64,000 nucleotides of DNA from NCBI GenBank assembly GCA_029465975.1, contig CM055744.1, forward strand, positions 7,227,192-7,291,191. The letters run 5' to 3'. Positions within the stretch are counted from its first letter, which is position 1, and each line of letters begins with the position of its first letter. Source of the stretch: Dallia pectoralis (lineage: Eukaryota > Chordata > Actinopteri > Esociformes > Umbridae). The position numbers and the translations under genes are program-made. The notes under the pieces were generated by a model, which saw only the letters and a program-made list of their open reading frames with translations, ran no database searches and was not told the origin of the DNA. Of this stretch, positions 1 through 10,679 are shown piece after piece.

Positions 1-682
1 CATGCTGTAGTTAAATTCGTCGTGTTAATGCTATAAAACCACTGTGATAACATCAGATATGCAACTGGAGTCAAGCACAAAGACAAGGCTGAGCAGAGAA
101 TCAATAAGTAAACCGGAGAACTTACAGTCACCTGAAGCTGGTATGGAGTATCATCATCAATTTATAAACTTGGGATGGATGAGAACAGCTTTGATTATAT
201 TAAAAAGCATGTAAATGTGGCTATTACATTCATGAAGGTACATCTACAGTGTTATCTGAATGCTGGTAAAGTCACAGGAGTACAATAAAAAATCCCTACA
301 GGGCATAGCAGTGTTCTCTTGAAGATGCAAGCCAACGCAGAATTCATTTTGAAGTGTGCTGTGTTGAATATGAATCCGATTTATCTGAGAGTGAAGTCAT
401 GTAGAGTCACTGTTCAGACACATTGTAACTTTATAAAGTTTCTACAAGGTTAGCGATGACATATCCTGGTATTTGTAGTCAAATCGAGAAAAGAAACCCT
501 TAACACACTGCAGAATGTAGGCCTTGAGAACACTTAGCCTCTGTCTCCTTCCTGATCACGACCTCTGAACCAATCATAAAATGGAATAAAAAAGTGTAAA
601 AAGTCAACAAGTCAACAAGGGACACAAACCAAGGGCCTTTACACATCTTAAAGGAAGTTGCACACTGCCGTAGATATATACC
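1..682. other. Intergenic/intronic sequence, nothing recognised
   Basis: AT-rich unique-looking sequence. Only short open frames occur, without recognisable motifs. I see no tandem repeat or transposon end before the solo LTR that starts at 683. Confidence 0.5.
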
Positions 683-1022
683 TGTAACATTCAGACTTTT
701 CTGTCCTCTTGGCCAGAGTTTGGCACGCCCCCCTCTGTCAGCGGAGAGGCGCAATCTGTGTCATTGTTGTCACCTGTGTCTGTCTCCGCACCTGTTTGGA
801 GTTTCTGTCGTTAGTCTGTGTATTTAAGTCCGGTCTTGTCTGTCTGTGTTTGTCGGTTATTGTAAATGTCATGTGTACGTCTTGGTCGTGTGTTGCGTCA
901 TTGTGTCCCTGTACAAGGTACAGAGTTTGTTTTTCGACCGTGGTTTGGGAAATAAACCAGTACTATATTCGAGATTCTCTGCGGTTGTGTCTACCTGCTG
1001 CCTGCACACCTTAACCGTGACA
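683..1022 (+). mobile_element. Solo LTR of a Ty3/Gypsy-like element, TSD ATACC
   Basis: A 340-bp block starts TGTAAC and ends GTGACA, the usual TG...CA limits of an LTR. It is flanked on both sides by ATACC (678-682 and 1023-1027), a 5-bp target-site duplication typical of Gypsy integration. Inside, TATTTAAG at 821 is a promoter-like box and AATAAA at 951 is a polyadenylation signal, so the LTR reads on the plus strand. No internal coding sequence adjoins it, so it is the product of LTR-LTR recombination. The first bases TGTAAC differ by one from the ideal inverted repeat of GTGACA. Confidence 0.8.
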
Positions 1023-1157
1023 ATACCAGGGTTGGGCAAACCGAATCCGGCCCACGGTAGGTATTAAAACAGTTTTGTGGGGTACAAATAAACCTGCCAG
1101 CCCAATTTTTTTTTATCTGAATCAAAGTTATAAAAACAGATAGATATAAAAACAGAC

Positions 1158-1653
1158 TGTAATGAATACACTTGGAACCAGGAGGGCGGATCCAATCGCA
1201 GATTTGCGATATGTTTATTAGATACAGACAGGGAAAAGGCAATGAACGTGGTCAGGTAGGCGTGGGTCGAAACCGGGAGGTCAGAGTCCGAAGAAGGCAC
1301 CGTGGGGCAAGGCGTGGAGCGTGGTCAAAGGAGCAGGCAATGGTCAAGGGCAGGAATCACTAGAAGGCACAAAAGGAATAGGCAAACTCGAGTAATCACA
1401 GGACGAAAAACAAGGACTGGTACACGGGCAAACTTTCTAGGGAGATCTCGATATAACGCTTAGTATGTCGGCAAAACAAACAATACCTCGCACTGGCTGA
1501 AGTTCTGAACACACCTAAATACCAGAATTGATTATCACCTCCAGGTGTGCTCAGAACTCAGGTGAAACAGATCTGGTCTGATGACTCCCCCTCTCTGTTG
1601 ATCGGGGGAGTGTCAGACTCTGACTAGAGGAACCCAAACCCCTGTTTATCACA
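1158..1653 (-). repeat. 3' LTR of the Sushi-like element
   Basis: 496 bp, with ends TGTGAT...TTACA when read on the minus strand. By eye it is identical to the other LTR at 5800-6295. A polyadenylation signal AATAAA lies on the minus strand at 1219-1214. The predicted U3/R border is near 1491, by analogy with the transcript start in the 5' LTR. The third pol frame runs about 100 bp into this LTR before stopping at 1551. Confidence 0.93.
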
Positions 1654-2279
1654 GTATCCCCCCCCCCAGGGGCGGCTCCTGAAGACCTTATCTTTCTTGT
1701 TGGTGGTCTTCCTCGTGGTCTCGGAGCTGGATAGTTTGGGTGTTCTGCATGGAACGTAGTCTTTAGGGCAGGGTCTAAAATGTCATTCGCCGGAACCCAA
1801 GACCTCTCCTCAGCCCCGTACCCCTCCCAGTCCACCAGATATTCTAACCCCCCTCGTCTTCGTCGTGACTCCAAGATCTCCTTGACCGTGTAGGTGATCT
1901 CCTCTTCTGCGTCCAAGGGGGGTGTCGTGGGTTGTTGTGTCACCGGAGGGTGCATGGGGCTGTAGTGTACCGGCTTTAACAGGGATACATGGAAGGTTGG
2001 GGCTATCCTATAATGACGGGGCAGCTGGAGACGGTAGGTCACCGGATTAATACGTCGGACAACTCTAAACGGACCGATGTACCTGGGCTTTAGCTTCTTG
2101 CAGGTCCGTCGGAGGCGCAGGTCACGTGTTGAAAGCCACACTCGATGTCCCAGATGATATAGTGGCGTAGGTAGTCTCCGTCGATCAGCGTAGGTCTTTT
2201 GTTGCTGTGTAGCGTTCTCCAGATGTTGGTGTGCTGACTCCCAGACCCGCGCACTCCGGCGGAACCACTCATCGACTGC
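1551..2279 (-). pseudogene. Integrase C-terminus with GPY/F module and chromodomain
   Basis: A separate frame, shifted against the integrase core by the deletion near 2280. Recognisable sequence starts at codon 2279 (Ala-Val-Asp-Glu-Trp). It contains the GPY/F module (Gly-Pro-Phe within about 1.9-2.1 kb) and then a chromodomain with the pattern Glu-Ile-Leu, Tyr-Leu-Val-x-Trp, Gly-Tyr and Ser-Trp. In chromoviruses this domain directs integration towards particular chromatin. The tail is basic and proline-rich, runs through the polypurine tract and ends inside the LTR. An ATG at 2327 exists, but its upstream codons are out-of-frame pol sequence. Confidence 0.88.
1658..1667 (-). other. Polypurine tract of the Sushi-like element
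   Basis: Ten consecutive G on the minus strand, four bases (ATAC) before the 3' LTR. This is the place and composition expected for the plus-strand primer. The run is also read through by the third open frame, so its length changes that frame. Confidence 0.6.
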
Positions 2280-3333
2280 CTGAGTTTTGGGCGTATTCGA
2301 CCCAGGGAAGGTACCGGCTCCACTCATGGGGTTGTTTGGTGCACTGTTGCCTCAGATACTTCCCGATGTCCTGATTGAGTCTCTCTGTTTGGCCGTTGGA
2401 CTGAGGGTGATATCCGGACGTCAGACTGACGGACACACCTAAGCGTTCGCAGAACGCCTTCCAGACTCTGGAAATGAACTGAGGACCCCTGTCTGACACG
2501 ATGTCCTCGGGTATCCCAAACTGGCGGAAAACATGATGAAACATAGTCTCTGCCAACTGAGTGGCGTTAGGTAATGCATTCATGGACACAAGACGACACA
2601 TCTTTGAAAACCTATCCACCACGACTAGAATTACCGTGTTCCCCTCGGATTCTGGCAGGTCCGTGATGAAATCTAGAGCAATGTGGGAACATGGCCTGTT
2701 TGGTGTGGGAAGAGGTAATAGCTTACCCTCGGGTAGGTTACGGGGGGTCTTTGATTGGGCGCAGACCGGGCATGAGATTACGAAATCTCTAACATCTTCC
2801 GCCAAGGACGACCACTTCCTCCCAATGAGCTTCGTTGTCCGGGTTATCCCCGGATGACCAGAGCCTAGGGAGGTGTGACACCACTCCAGCAGTTGCGGTC
2901 TCATGGTCGCTGGTACAAACACCTTAGCCACGGGGGTTTCCGGAGGGGCTGGTTCCGTGCGTAAATGTTCCTGGATTACATCGTCGATGGTCCAACGTAC
3001 CGGTCCGGCACGGCAAGCGGCCGGGAGAATGGTTTCGGTTGTCTCCCTCTTCTCTGACCGTTCGAATTGCCTGGACAAGGCATCAGCTTTTCCATTCTTC
3101 GATCCTGGAATATAGGACATGGTGAAACGAAATCTATTAAAGAATAAAGACCATCTGGCCTGTCTGGAATTAAGTCTTTTTGCCCCCTGCAGGTATTCGA
3201 GGTTACGATGATCCGTTCGTACGAGAAAGGGGTGCGTAGCTCCCTCGAGCCAGTGCCTCCATTCCTCCAAAGCCAACTTGACTGCCAGTAATTCCCGATT
3301 ACCCACATCGTAATTTTGTTCCGCGGGACTCAG
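2269..3333 (-). pseudogene. RNase H (rest) and integrase zinc-binding and catalytic core of the Sushi-like pol
   Basis: Open continuation of the 3334-5787 frame after its stop; it has no sensible start codon of its own. Counting from 3306, it shows RNase H motifs Thr-Asp-His at 31-33 and Lys-Ala-Asp-Ala at 73-76. The integrase zinc domain follows (His144, His151, Cys179, Cys182), then the catalytic triad Asp212, Asp272 and Glu308 with the D-x35-E spacing kept. The frame ends at TGA 2271-2269, directly after an Ala-Gln-Asn-Ser stretch, where homologues continue for roughly 30 more residues. A deletion near 2280 has removed these and shifted the frame. Confidence 0.9.
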
Positions 3334-5787
3334 TTACATTGAAAAAAAAGCACAAGGTCTCAGTTTAGGAGGGTTACCTTGTCGCTGGGACATCACGGCT
3401 CCGACACCAACCTCGGAGGCATCCACCTCCACTTCAAAGGGCAGAGTTGCATCCGGCTGGCCAAGTATGGGAACCGAGGTGAAACGATGTTGGAGGTCGT
3501 GGAAGGCCCTCCTCGCTGCGTCTGTCCACGTCAGGTTACGCCCCGTTTGGCTCGTCATGGCTGACAGCGGGGCCGCAGTTGTACTGAAGTTGCGGACGAA
3601 CCTGCGGTAATAATTCGCGAAACCCAGCAAACGTTGCAACTCCTTTACTGTTTTCGGTTGAGGCCAATTACGTACCGCCAGGATCTTGGTGTCGTCTAGT
3701 TTCACTCCCTCTGGAGTGAGCACGGCTCCCAGGAACGAGATGGTTGAAACATGAAACTCGCTCTTCTCCAGTTTCACGTAGAGCTGGTGTTTCTGCAAGC
3801 GTTCCAACACCTGTTTAACATGACAGACATGCTCGACAAGAGAGTTAGAAAAAATGAGAATGTCGTCAATGTAGACGATAACAAATCTATCGATCATATC
3901 CCGAAAGATATCATTCATAAAGGCCTGAAAAACAGCAGGGGCATTGGTGAGTCCATACGGCATCACGCAGTACTCATAGTGTCCTCGGTGCGTAATAAAG
4001 GCCGTTTTCCATTCGTCCCCCTCTCGAATCCTGACCAGGTTGTAGGCACTGCGTAGGTCCAGCTTGCTGTAGATGGAAGCCTGTCCGACCTGTTCCAGTG
4101 CGGCTGGGATCAATGGTAACGGGTAACGATTCTTGACAGTAATGTCGTTAAGACCTCGATAGTCTATACAAGGACGTAATCCTCCATCCTTTTTTTTTAC
4201 AAAAAAGAAGCTCGACGCAGCAGGAGAGGTTGATGGACGAATTGCTCCCTGTTGTAGAGCTTCATCAATGTATAGGCTCATGGACTCTCGTTCCGGTTGG
4301 GACAGAGGATAAATGCGCCCTCGAGGAGGAGTGACGCCGGACAGTAAATCAATGGCACAGTCCCAGGACCGGTGTGGTGGTAGAGTTGTCGCTCTCTCCT
4401 TCGAGAATACTTGCGCAAACCCCCTGTAGTATGGGGGAATGGTAGGAGAGTTAGTGCATTCTGCATCCTCTACAGTAGTGGTTCTACATGGTAAGCAGAG
4501 ACACTCGTTCTGACATGACTGACTCCATGACACTATATTCCCCGATTTCCAAGATATGACCGGATCGTGTTGGACCAACCAGGGATGGCCGAGTACCAAT
4601 GGTTCGTGTGGTGCGGTGATGACAAAGAGTGACATGGTTTCACTGTGGATAGCTCCCACCTTTAGCTGAATACCCTCCGTACGATGCGTAATGTACCCAG
4701 ACCCCATAGGTTCTCCATTCAGGGCGTTGACTTGGAGTGGGGGTTCGATAGGAATTAGTTCAACTCCCAACTCTTCGGCCAGACCAATGTCCACAAAACT
4801 TCCGGCTGCTCCTGAGTCCACGAGCCCCTCTATCTCTCGTACTTGATTGCCTATGGACAACGTAACAGGTACATACATCTGTCTTGAGGTTATATTCAGA
4901 ACGTCTCTTTCACTCACCGGCTTAATAGATCCCAGACGGTATTCCGTGACCCGGGACGGACGAACTGGGCATTGCCGTATGAAACGGCCCGACCGACCAC
5001 AATATAGGCATAACCCGTCTCTTCGTCGTTGTTGCCTCTCCAGGGCTGTTAGAGGCAGTCTACCCAGTTGCATGGGCTCATCAGCAGGAGAATCCCGTGT
5101 AGTAGATCCCCTGGCAGCAGACTCGTATGTAGCGGTCCGAGTTGGCTTCTCCTTGCCCTCGAGGAGCAGATTGTCAATGGCTATTGAGATGTTGATATAG
5201 CGATTGAGTTCGGAGATGTCACCTCGGCATGCCAGTTCAGCACGAACGTCTTTACGGAGTCCTCTGCGATATATAGTCAACAGCCCCGACTCACTCCATC
5301 CGCTGCCCGCAGCCAAAGTCCGAAACTCTAGCGCGTAATCCGCCACAGTACGTGTGCCTTGGGAGAGATCACACAATAAATCGCCGACGTTCCGTCCGGA
5401 CACGGAATGATCAAAAACCTCCCGAAACAAACGGTTATACTGTGCCTCGGAGTTTAGTTCGGGTACATTGGCGGACCATAGTGCCGTGGCCCACTCGAGA
5501 GCTCTTCCAGTTAGTAGAGAGATGTTAAAATCTACCTTACTCCGCTCGTCAGGAAACAATGTACGATGCTGAGAGATGTACAGGGCGACCTGGAGTAGGA
5601 ACCCCTGGCATCCTCCAGGTTTCCCATCGTATTTGGTGGGGAGCGATATAGGAGGAGATGGTCGGGGAACAACCACACTCGTCGAAGGAGCTTCGGCGAC
5701 GCCGGCCTGGAGTAGTTCCAGCATCTCCTCCATGCGTTGTTCCTGCTGTTCCCAGCGCTTCCTTAAATCTGCTGGATCCATGTTCAT
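3334..5787 (-). pseudogene. gag-protease-reverse transcriptase-RNase H (N-terminal part), ends at a premature stop
   Basis: An 817-codon frame starting at the first ATG after the LTR. Order by residue: a Gag capsid-like region at about 45-215; a zinc-knuckle remnant at 260-273 with three Cys but Arg at 268 where the family has His; an aspartic protease with Asp-Ser-Gly at 324-326; a reverse transcriptase with its first catalytic Asp at 577 and Tyr-Ile-Asp-Asp at 639-642; and the start of RNase H with Asp 789. A TAA at 3336-3334 stops translation about 28 residues after that Asp. The same frame then continues as recognisable RNase H, so this is a nonsense change, not a shift. Gag and pol are in one frame here, as in Tf1. 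Without the downstream part the product would lack most of RNase H and all of integrase. Confidence 0.92.
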
Positions 5788-5788
5788 G

Positions 5789-5798
5789 GCGAGGTATT
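5789..5798 (-). other. Probable self-priming primer-binding site
   Basis: Immediately inside the 5' LTR, where Gypsy elements normally carry a PBS starting TGG against a host tRNA, the minus strand reads G then AATACCTCGC and then the gag start codon. AATACCTCGC is the exact reverse complement of GCGAGGTATT at the predicted transcript start (6133-6124). Tf1/Sushi elements are known to prime reverse transcription by folding the mRNA 5' end onto the PBS. The base pairing is seen; the function is inferred. Confidence 0.7.
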
Positions 5799-5799
5799 C

Positions 5800-6295
5800 T
5801 GTAATGAATACACTTGGAACCAGGAGGGCGGATCCAATCGCAGATTTGCGATATGTTTATTAGATACAGACAGGGAAAAGGCAATGAACGTGGTCAGGTA
5901 GGCGTGGGTCGAAACCGGGAGGTCAGAGTCCGAAGAAGGCACCGTGGGGCAAGGCGTGGAGCGTGGTCAAAGGAGCAGGCAATGGTCAAGGGCAGGAATC
6001 ACTAGAAGGCACAAAAGGAATAGGCAAACTCGAGTAATCACAGGACGAAAAACAAGGACTGGTACACGGGCAAACTTTCTAGGGAGATCTCGATATAACG
6101 CTTAGTATGTCGGCAAAACAAACAATACCTCGCACTGGCTGAAGTTCTGAACACACCTAAATACCAGAATTGATTATCACCTCCAGGTGTGCTCAGAACT
6201 CAGGTGAAACAGATCTGGTCTGATGACTCCCCCTCTCTGTTGATCGGGGGAGTGTCAGACTCTGACTAGAGGAACCCAAACCCCTGTTTATCACA
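5800..6295 (-). repeat. 5' LTR of the Sushi-like element
   Basis: 496 bp, a copy of 1158-1653 with no difference that I could see. It is followed on its outer side by CAGAC, the same 5-mer that precedes the other LTR. It contains a TATA-like box (TATTTA, minus strand, 6163-6158) placed 30 nt before the predicted transcript start at about 6133. Confidence 0.93.
6124..6163 (-). promoter_or_regulatory. Predicted core promoter and transcript 5' end of the Sushi-like element
   Basis: On the minus strand TATTTA begins at 6163 and GCGAGGTATT begins at 6133, exactly 30 nt downstream, a normal TATA-to-start distance. The choice of start is supported by complementarity of these first ten bases to the sequence at the primer-binding position (5798-5789). 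The start site is inferred, not measured. Confidence 0.6.
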
Positions 6296-8570
6296 CAGAC
6301 CTAGAGTATAAATGTTCTGTACAAATTTAAATTACTAGCCATTTATGGCTCAGAGATAATTTATAATTAACGAATAACAAAACTAAATGTGGCCATCTAT
6401 TTAATTTCAAAGTCCTGATGTGGCACCTGAGCTGATTATTTTGCCCTCCCCTAGATAGACCTTCACTCTTCTGTAGCTTTAATTTCTAATTCAATGCTGT
6501 GTTTTGTTGAACACCCATGGCTAGCATCTATCTTTTTCTGTTAATTTGGATTAAATGTTCATTTAAGTCAACAACAACGAGAGCAGTTTTTTTGGGTTGT
6601 GGGCAAAATTCTGAATCTCCGCAGCATTCCCAGGTGGGCATAATCCACGTGAACGTGGCAACTGATTATCAGGACTAGATGCTAATTGCTCTTGCGTCTA
6701 ACCAAGACTCCTGTGAAGTTTGTCTTTGCTACACATCAGTCTTGCATCAGCAAATATTACCCTTATCATTTAGCAGTTTAGAAAAAAAACATGTCTGTCA
6801 TTTGGGTACTAAACACCATGCTTACATGGAAAAGCAGCATTTTAGTCATTTTTCAACTACTTATAGGCCATATTTTTTTTTTTTAAACTCTTTTTTTTAC
6901 TGACTGACAGAATATGTGCAAATTGCACAAACGTATGTTTTACAAGTATTATTCTGTTCTTTAATTGACCACTTCACATTAATAGATCTTGTAAACAGAT
7001 ATCACCACCAGTAACAAAACCTCTTGTTTATTTAGTTTACATGACAGTTTTTATGCAACTACATGCAGGTTCAGTCAGACTAGCTCACTAGCACATGCCA
7101 TATGCCTCTCCATTGTGAGGACAGGAGTAAACCAGGTTTCTGTTATCTCTACCTGGCCTGCCCCCTGACAGATGTTAGTAGTGATAAGGCTCCACCAAAA
7201 AGTAAACATATTTTTGGGAAAGCGTACCATTTGAGGTGTGTGATGCTACAGTGTCTACCACTTAAACATAGCCATGTTTGTTGCATTTCCATTTCAAGTC
7301 AGTGTAGTTATTACATAAATTAACATTATTTCATTGGGTTTTAATGATTTTCTTTAACTATGAATCTGATAATGTCATTGATCTCTTTTCTGTCTGTTTA
7401 CAGTGCAAGTTAGTCACCTTCTACTCTCTGGCGTGTGACCTTTGCCTGCCTCAGTGAGCCAACGTGCATACAGTAAGAGCTGAGCGGATCTCACATTTAT
7501 TCACACTGAAGGTCTGCACATCCATCTGTCTCGGGCCTAACACGGCAGGCAGCGCAAGCCCTCATTACCGCAGTCTAAAATGTGAATACATTAACCCCGT
7601 CTTGTCGCTCACGGATACATGGCTCAGGACTAGACACTTAAACGAACGTAGGGGGTAGCTAAACAGGTCAACTTGCACCTACTTTTGCCGTGAGCAAGTG
7701 GCCAATTGTGAAGTACGCCATTAAACTTTTCCGTTTACATTCAGCTTTAGAATGTCTTCGTAATATTAGAATTGCGTTGACCTTGCAGCTATGAAAATGT
7801 CCTGACGCGTAACTACGGCTCACTACTTCCTGACCACGAAGTGTACTAAGGTATGGCAGTGAGTGCCTGTATGCTTGTATGTGCCGTCGAGAAAGATTGA
7901 AGAGAGAGTCAAGAGCTCCAGGCTGCATATGTCGTTAAGGATTCCAGTCAGACACACGATCGTCTGTAAGTATAATTCTTTTTAAATGAGTTGAGGTGCT
8001 AAATGAACCTCTGACAGAGCTAAATTAAATTCCACGGCTATCATTAGAAAGGTTCCTGTTAAAGAGGACTGTGTTGGGAAATTGGCTCCAAGTTCTTGGC
8101 CGGATAAAGGGGATATTTTTTTCTCCAAGGCTTGCTCAATCAGATCTGTGAAGCTGTAGGGCAGAAAAATGGGCCATTATACCCATTTAGAAGCAAGTTA
8201 CCATTGTGAATCACTTAGCTTATCGCCGAACCCTTGATAATGAGGAAGAAACTTCGTCCTTATAAAACATGGAATGGTTCCTTTTGCTTGTGTTTCATCT
8301 AGACGCTGAATTATTCACAGATGATGGATGCCGTTAAAAGAGACATAAAAAAGTATAATCCCCTGCCTTACGTTTCCTTTCATTCATTACCTTGGTTTTG
8401 CCTGGTCGAATAATAATTAAACATCCAACAATTCATTAAATTATTGAATGACTTGATCAATGTGCAGAAGCTGAGGTCAATCAAATGTGTTCAAATGTTC
8501 CAAATTGATTCCTATTGACAGACAGGGTCTTGTACTGTGCCATGCTAATGAACTTCTAAGACAGATCAAC
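6296..8570. other. Unique AT-rich intronic sequence
   Basis: After the target duplication (6296-6300) there are about 2.3 kb without a recognisable gene, tandem array or transposon. Short open frames at 6679, 7102, 7464 and 7668 show no domain and no codon pattern I would trust. A less AT-rich stretch around 7430-7660 could be conserved non-coding sequence, but nothing in it proves this. Confidence 0.45.
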
Positions 8571-10097
8571 AGTAAGGGAAAGTAAGAGCCAGTAAAGGAC
8601 AGTAATGGACAATAAGGGACAGTAATGGACAATAAGGGACAGTAATGGACAGTAATGGACAATAAGGGACAGTAATGGACAGTAATGGACAATAAGGGAC
8701 AGTAATGGACAATAATGGACAGTAATGGACAGTAAGGGACAGTAATGGACAATAAGGGACAGTAATGGACAGTAATGGACAATAAGGGACAGTAATGGAC
8801 AGTAATGGACAATAAGGGACAGTAATGGACAGTAATGGACAATAAGGGACAGTAATGGACAATAAGGGACAGTAATGGACAGTAATGGACAATAAGGGAC
8901 AGTAATGGACAGTAATGGACAGTAATGGACAGTAAGGGACAGTAATGGACAGTAATGGACAGTAATGGGCAGTAAGGGACAGTAATGGACAGTAATAGAA
9001 AGTAATGGACAGTAATGGGCAGTAAGGGACAGTAATGGACAATAAGGGACAGTAATGGACAGTAATGGACAATAAGGGACAGTAATGGACAGTAATGGAC
9101 AATAAGGGACAGTAATGGACAGTAATGGGCAGTAAGGGACAGTAATGGACAGTAATAGACAGTAATAGACAGTAATGGACAGTAATGGGCAGTAATGGAC
9201 AGTAAGGGACAGTACGGGACAGTAATGGACAGTAATGGACAATAAGGGACAGTAAGGGACAGTAAGGGACAGTAATGGACAGTAAGGGACAGTAATGGAC
9301 AGTAATGGACAGTAATGGACAGTAATGGACAATAAGGGACAGTAATGGACAGTAATGGACAGTAATGGACAATAAGGGACAGTAATGGACAATAATGGAC
9401 AATAAGGGACAGTAATGGACAGTAAGGGACAGTAATGGACAATAAGGGACAGTAATGGACAGTAATGGACAATAAGGGACAGTAATGGACAATAAGGGAC
9501 AGTAATGGACAGTAATGGACAATAAGGGACAGTAATGGACAATAAGGGACAGTAATGGACAATAAGGGACAATAAGGGACAGTAATGGACAGTAATGGAC
9601 AGTAATGGACAGTAACGGACAGTAAGGGACAGTAATGGACAGTAATGGACAGTAATGGGCAGTAAGGGACAGTAATGGACAGTAATAGAAAGTAATGGAC
9701 AGTAATGGGCAGTAAGGGACAGTAATGGACAATAAGGGACAGTAATGGACAGTAATGGACAATAAGGGACAGTAATGGACAATAAGGGACAGTAATGGAC
9801 AGTAATGGACAATAAGGGACAGTAATGGACAGTAATGGGCAGTAAGGGACAGTAATGGACAGTAATAGACAGTAATAGACAGTAATGGACAGTAATGGGC
9901 AGTAATGGACAGTAAGGGACAGTAATGGACAGTAATGGACAGTAAAAGACAGTAAGGGACAGTAATGGACAGTAATGGACAGTAAGGGACAGTAATGGGC
10001 AGTAAGGGACAGTCAGGGACAGTAATGGACAGTAATGGACAATAATGGACAGTAAGGGACAGTAATGGACAGTAATGGAAAGTAATGGACAGTAATG
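8571..10097. repeat. Decamer minisatellite, about 150 units
   Basis: Perfect 10-bp register from start to end. Main unit variants are AGTAATGGAC, AATAAGGGAC, AGTAAGGGAC and AGTAATGGGC. They often group as a 30-bp triplet (two AGTAATGGAC then AATAAGGGAC). Because the unit has no stop in any minus-strand frame, all three frames stay open for 360-418 codons and encode a repeating 10-residue string; these are not genes. Confidence 0.97.
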
Positions 10098-10118
10098 CCT
10101 ACTACAAACTGATTGGGG

Positions 10119-10647
10119 ACACTGAGCAACACGATATCACAGGTTTTCGTGAAATAGACACGATTTTTGTACCCAAAATTTGTGACATGCACTTGTAAAA
10201 GTTCGTTTTTTCGTGTCCTGGACACGATTAGTTTTTTTGTGTACAGGACACGTAATATTTAGGACTCCACGGAAAATCGTCACACACACAAAAAAGCACA
10301 ACAAACGTTTTTGGTCAACAACACATTAAACAAATAAGTAAATCGAAATGTTAGGTATTGGTTAAGGTTAAGGTTAGGGCAAGAGTCAGGCTTTCGTTTA
10401 ATATTTATAGTAATAAAAAGAGTTATATTCCAGAAAGTTACGTCCGTCGCGTTTACAATTCAAGCTACGCCCACTTCCTGGTTGAAATGCAAGTTGAGTC
10501 AACAAATCACGACACTTGCTTTCAACAGCTCAAGAAAATCGTGTCCAGGAAATGAAAAAACTACCTTTTACGTGTGGATGTCACAAATTTTGGGTACAAA
10601 AGTCGTGTCTATTTCATGAAAACTCATGATACTGTGCTGCACTGAGG
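10119..10647. mobile_element. MITE-like element with about 105-bp inverted arms
   Basis: The left arm (10119-10227) and the reverse complement of the right arm (about 10535-10647) match along nearly their whole length. They share exact blocks such as GAAATAGACACG and GTACCCAAAATTTGTGACAT. The 310-bp middle is AT-rich with a GGTTAAGGTTAAGGTTAGGG-type stretch and no transposase. The form is a non-autonomous inverted-repeat transposon. I cannot name the family or find a clear target duplication. It abuts the decamer array. Confidence 0.75.
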
Positions 10648-10679
10648 GGTGTTGTGTTCTGTTGTTGGGGAGGATTTGG

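Larger units (their letters stand above)
1158..6295 (-). mobile_element. Full-length Sushi-like chromovirus (Ty3/Gypsy LTR retrotransposon), coding-defective
   Basis: A 5138-bp element with two 496-bp LTRs and a 5-bp target duplication CAGAC (1153-1157 and 6296-6300). It reads on the minus strand: 5' LTR 5800-6295, a start codon at 5787, then gag, protease, reverse transcriptase, RNase H, integrase and a C-terminal chromodomain, then the 3' LTR at 1158-1653. The chromodomain and the gag-pol order place it among chromoviruses, and the apparent self-priming site fits the Tf1/Sushi group. It carries an in-frame stop in RNase H, a deletion with frameshift at the end of the integrase core, and a changed zinc-knuckle residue. 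It lies in the same orientation as kcnd2, inside the presumed intron. Confidence 0.93.

Noticed and set aside
1172..1363. Small LTR-borne frame, repeated at 5814-6005
   Set aside because: Antisense to the LTR and present only because the LTRs are identical.
8477..9812. Three minus-strand open frames of 361-418 codons
   Set aside because: They are the same 10-bp stop-free repeat read in three frames; no unique sequence or start context.
10350..10378. Telomere-like GGTTAAGGTTAGGG
   Set aside because: Only two or three imperfect units inside a MITE; not an interstitial telomere array.
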